A stretch of DNA of 5,622 nt, taken from Pseudomonadota bacterium. GTDB taxonomy: Bacteria > SZUA-182 > DTGQ01. The position numbers and the translations under genes were made by a program. The notes below the pieces were generated by a model. It searched no databases. It was not told the origin of the DNA and saw nothing but the letters and a program-made list of their open reading frames with translations. Shown here one piece after another: positions 4,591-5,622 of this stretch. Numbering within the stretch: the stretch's first letter is position 1; every line of letters begins with the position of its first letter. The stretch lies in assembly GCA_030605265.1 (NCBI GenBank), contig JAUWIR010000331.1, positions 1-5,622 on the forward strand, written 5' to 3'.

Positions 4591-5622
4591 TTATTGAACC
4601 TGTCGCCGGAGGATTATTGAAAACCCGACCGGGACCTTTTCATCTCCAAAATTTTCATCTTTCAGGTCCTCATCGTAGAAAAAATTAATTCCCGAAGCTA
4701 TATCAATATAATTTCCCCATATAGCTCCATAAAGAGAACTGTTTCCCGCTACTTTAATAGTTGCTTGAGGGGCATAAAAAATTCCGTAAACAGCAGAGTT
4801 TGATGCGAGGCTAATTTTGTAGTCATGCTCATTTGCAGATTCAGCAACTGAATATACCATAAATTTTTTTGGGGCACTACTATTAATGATTTGAGAACCC
4901 GGATGTAATTTGAATGAGCCTTTGATGAAAATAGTTAAAGAAGAATTGGGGGCCAGGTTAAGTTTGCAGCCTTCAAACAAGGAGAAATCCCCCTCCAGGT
5001 AGAAGGCTGTTTGGCCAACAACAGTTAATTCCGAATCAGCAAGCATTTCAAAATGATTAAAGTAATAATCATTATTCTTTTCATAGGAACCTATGGAGTC
5101 ATTATGTTGGTTGGGGAGCGAATAGTGGTAAGCATCACTATTAAAATAGTTATTATGTAATAAATGGTCGTCATTCTCCATTAGAATTTTTTCAGCTTTA
5201 CCCATAATACCCGGGATGTTAAGTGGATCACAGCCAGGAAGCCGGCTATCTTCCGCACCCCAGGAACTTATATTTAGATCATCCTCAGCCGGGTAAGAGA
5301 TCGCCTTGATTTCTCCCTTTATTTTGGCCTGATTTCCTAGATAAATTTCCCCATTGGTGTAAACGGACCCTTCAATTACTGTATTAGCATCTAAAAAAAG
5401 AGATCCCGGAGTAACTATCGATCCTTTGACGTGAGCATTATGATAAAGTGAAATAGTAGCTGATGCACTTCCGGCAGAGATATTCCCTTCTTTCCCGGTA
5501 GATTTTTTACCGGATGAGCGAAAACTTTGAACTGTGCCGAATTCTTTGATGGATATCCCCTCACATCCGTGTATCCCTGAAAAAGGAGAGAAAAAATAAT
5601 TAGGTGCGAATACGGTTTCAAA
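4591..5622 (-). CDS. DUF7305-like, PilX-associated beta-solenoid pilus protein (5' end outside window)
   Basis: The frame is open from the window edge to the stop at 4591, giving 343 visible residues; the true start and any N-terminal membrane or pilin-like segment are upstream. The ATG at 5205 is internal, since in-frame solenoid sequence precedes it. Counting from the edge, residues 57-110 are three exact 18-residue repeats with L at 59/77/95, V or I at 65/83/101 and G at 67/85/103, like turns of a bactofilin-type beta-helix. Residues 111-196 are an irregular, N/H/Y/D-rich stretch. Residues 200-318 resemble the DUF7305 domain: FYLEGDFSL, SLTIFIKGSFKL, then NSAVYGIFYAPQATIKVAG and NSSLYGAIWGNYIDIASG, ending in FFYDEDL. 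Such proteins often occur beside pilX/pilW-type minor pilin genes in related genomes; their exact role is poorly known. The family call is from memory of the pattern. Confidence 0.72.
   Translation of the reverse strand, partial: FETVFAPNYFFSPFSGIHGCEGISIKEFGTVQSFRSSGKKSTGKEGNISAGSASATISLYHNAHVKGSIVTPGSLFLDANTVIEGSVYTNGEIYLGNQAKIKGEIKAISYPAEDDLNISSWGAEDSRLPGCDPLNIPGIMGKAEKILMENDDHLLHNNYFNSDAYHYSLPNQHNDSIGSYEKNNDYYFNHFEMLADSELTVVGQTAFYLEGDFSLFEGCKLNLAPNSSLTIFIKGSFKLHPGSQIINSSAPKKFMVYSVAESANEHDYKISLASNSAVYGIFYAPQATIKVAGNSSLYGAIWGNYIDIASGINFFYDEDLKDENFGDEKVPVGFSIILRRQVQ

Noticed and set aside
4591..5205. Treating ATG at 5205 as the true start of the DUF7305-like gene
   Set aside because: In-frame sequence upstream has no stop and contains the regular solenoid repeats, so the gene extends to the window edge.
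5415..5621. Minus-strand frame starting MKPYSHLIIFSLLF
   Set aside because: It is an alternative frame within the DUF7305-like gene, whose own frame stays open across this stretch and carries the 18-residue repeats.
1..5622. Mobile element, CRISPR array, tRNA or rRNA gene, or an undescribed defence-type system
   Set aside because: I saw no transposase motifs, terminal repeats, regularly spaced direct repeats or tRNA-like folds; the genes all fit a type IV pilus locus.

Overview
The window is an AT-rich stretch in which every supported gene reads leftwards (minus strand). It carries the type IV pilus alignment operon in its usual order, pilM-pilN-pilO-pilP-pilQ. Upstream of it lies the 3' part of a DUF7305-type (PilX-associated) pilus gene, and the first ten codons of another gene follow pilQ. 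Gene order, the DUF7305 neighbour and the lysine-rich, A/T-ending codon use suggest a Gram-negative bacterium, perhaps a low-GC Desulfobacterota-like or related lineage. The family-level calls are strong; the taxonomic guess is inference from resemblance only.

Layout in the direction of transcription (high to low coordinates). (1) 5622-4591: an open frame running in from the window edge, encoding 343 visible residues of a glycine-punctuated beta-solenoid protein with a DUF7305-like C-terminal half. (2) 4590-4389: a roughly 200-base AT-rich gap with two weak hairpins, a candidate promoter and a tandemly duplicated 12-base ribosome-binding sequence. (3) 4388-1744: pilM, pilN, pilO and pilP, tightly packed. 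pilM/pilN and pilN/pilO overlap by a few bases, pilN starts with TTG, and the pilP start lies inside the end of pilO. (4) 1688-100: pilQ, the secretin, split into two frames at a run of eight A (minus strand). (5) 99-1: a short gap, then a strong ribosome-binding site and the start of a further gene.

Function, from established knowledge of the families: cytoplasmic actin-like PilM binds the INLLP tail of PilN; PilN and PilO are paired inner-membrane proteins with periplasmic coiled coils; PilP connects them to PilQ, the outer-membrane secretin through which the pilus passes. The upstream DUF7305 protein probably belongs to the same apparatus as a surface or pilus-associated component.

The most notable point is pilQ. 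The two halves together make a complete, well-conserved short secretin of 529 residues, but the frame changes inside a 25-base stretch centred on the A8 run. One additional A would restore it exactly. A sequencing or assembly indel, a real or phase-variable mutation, or slippage during transcription or translation are all possible; the first two fit best. I see no mobile element, CRISPR array, tRNA or rRNA, and no clear sign of an undescribed system. The remaining points of interest are small-scale ones within a known machine.
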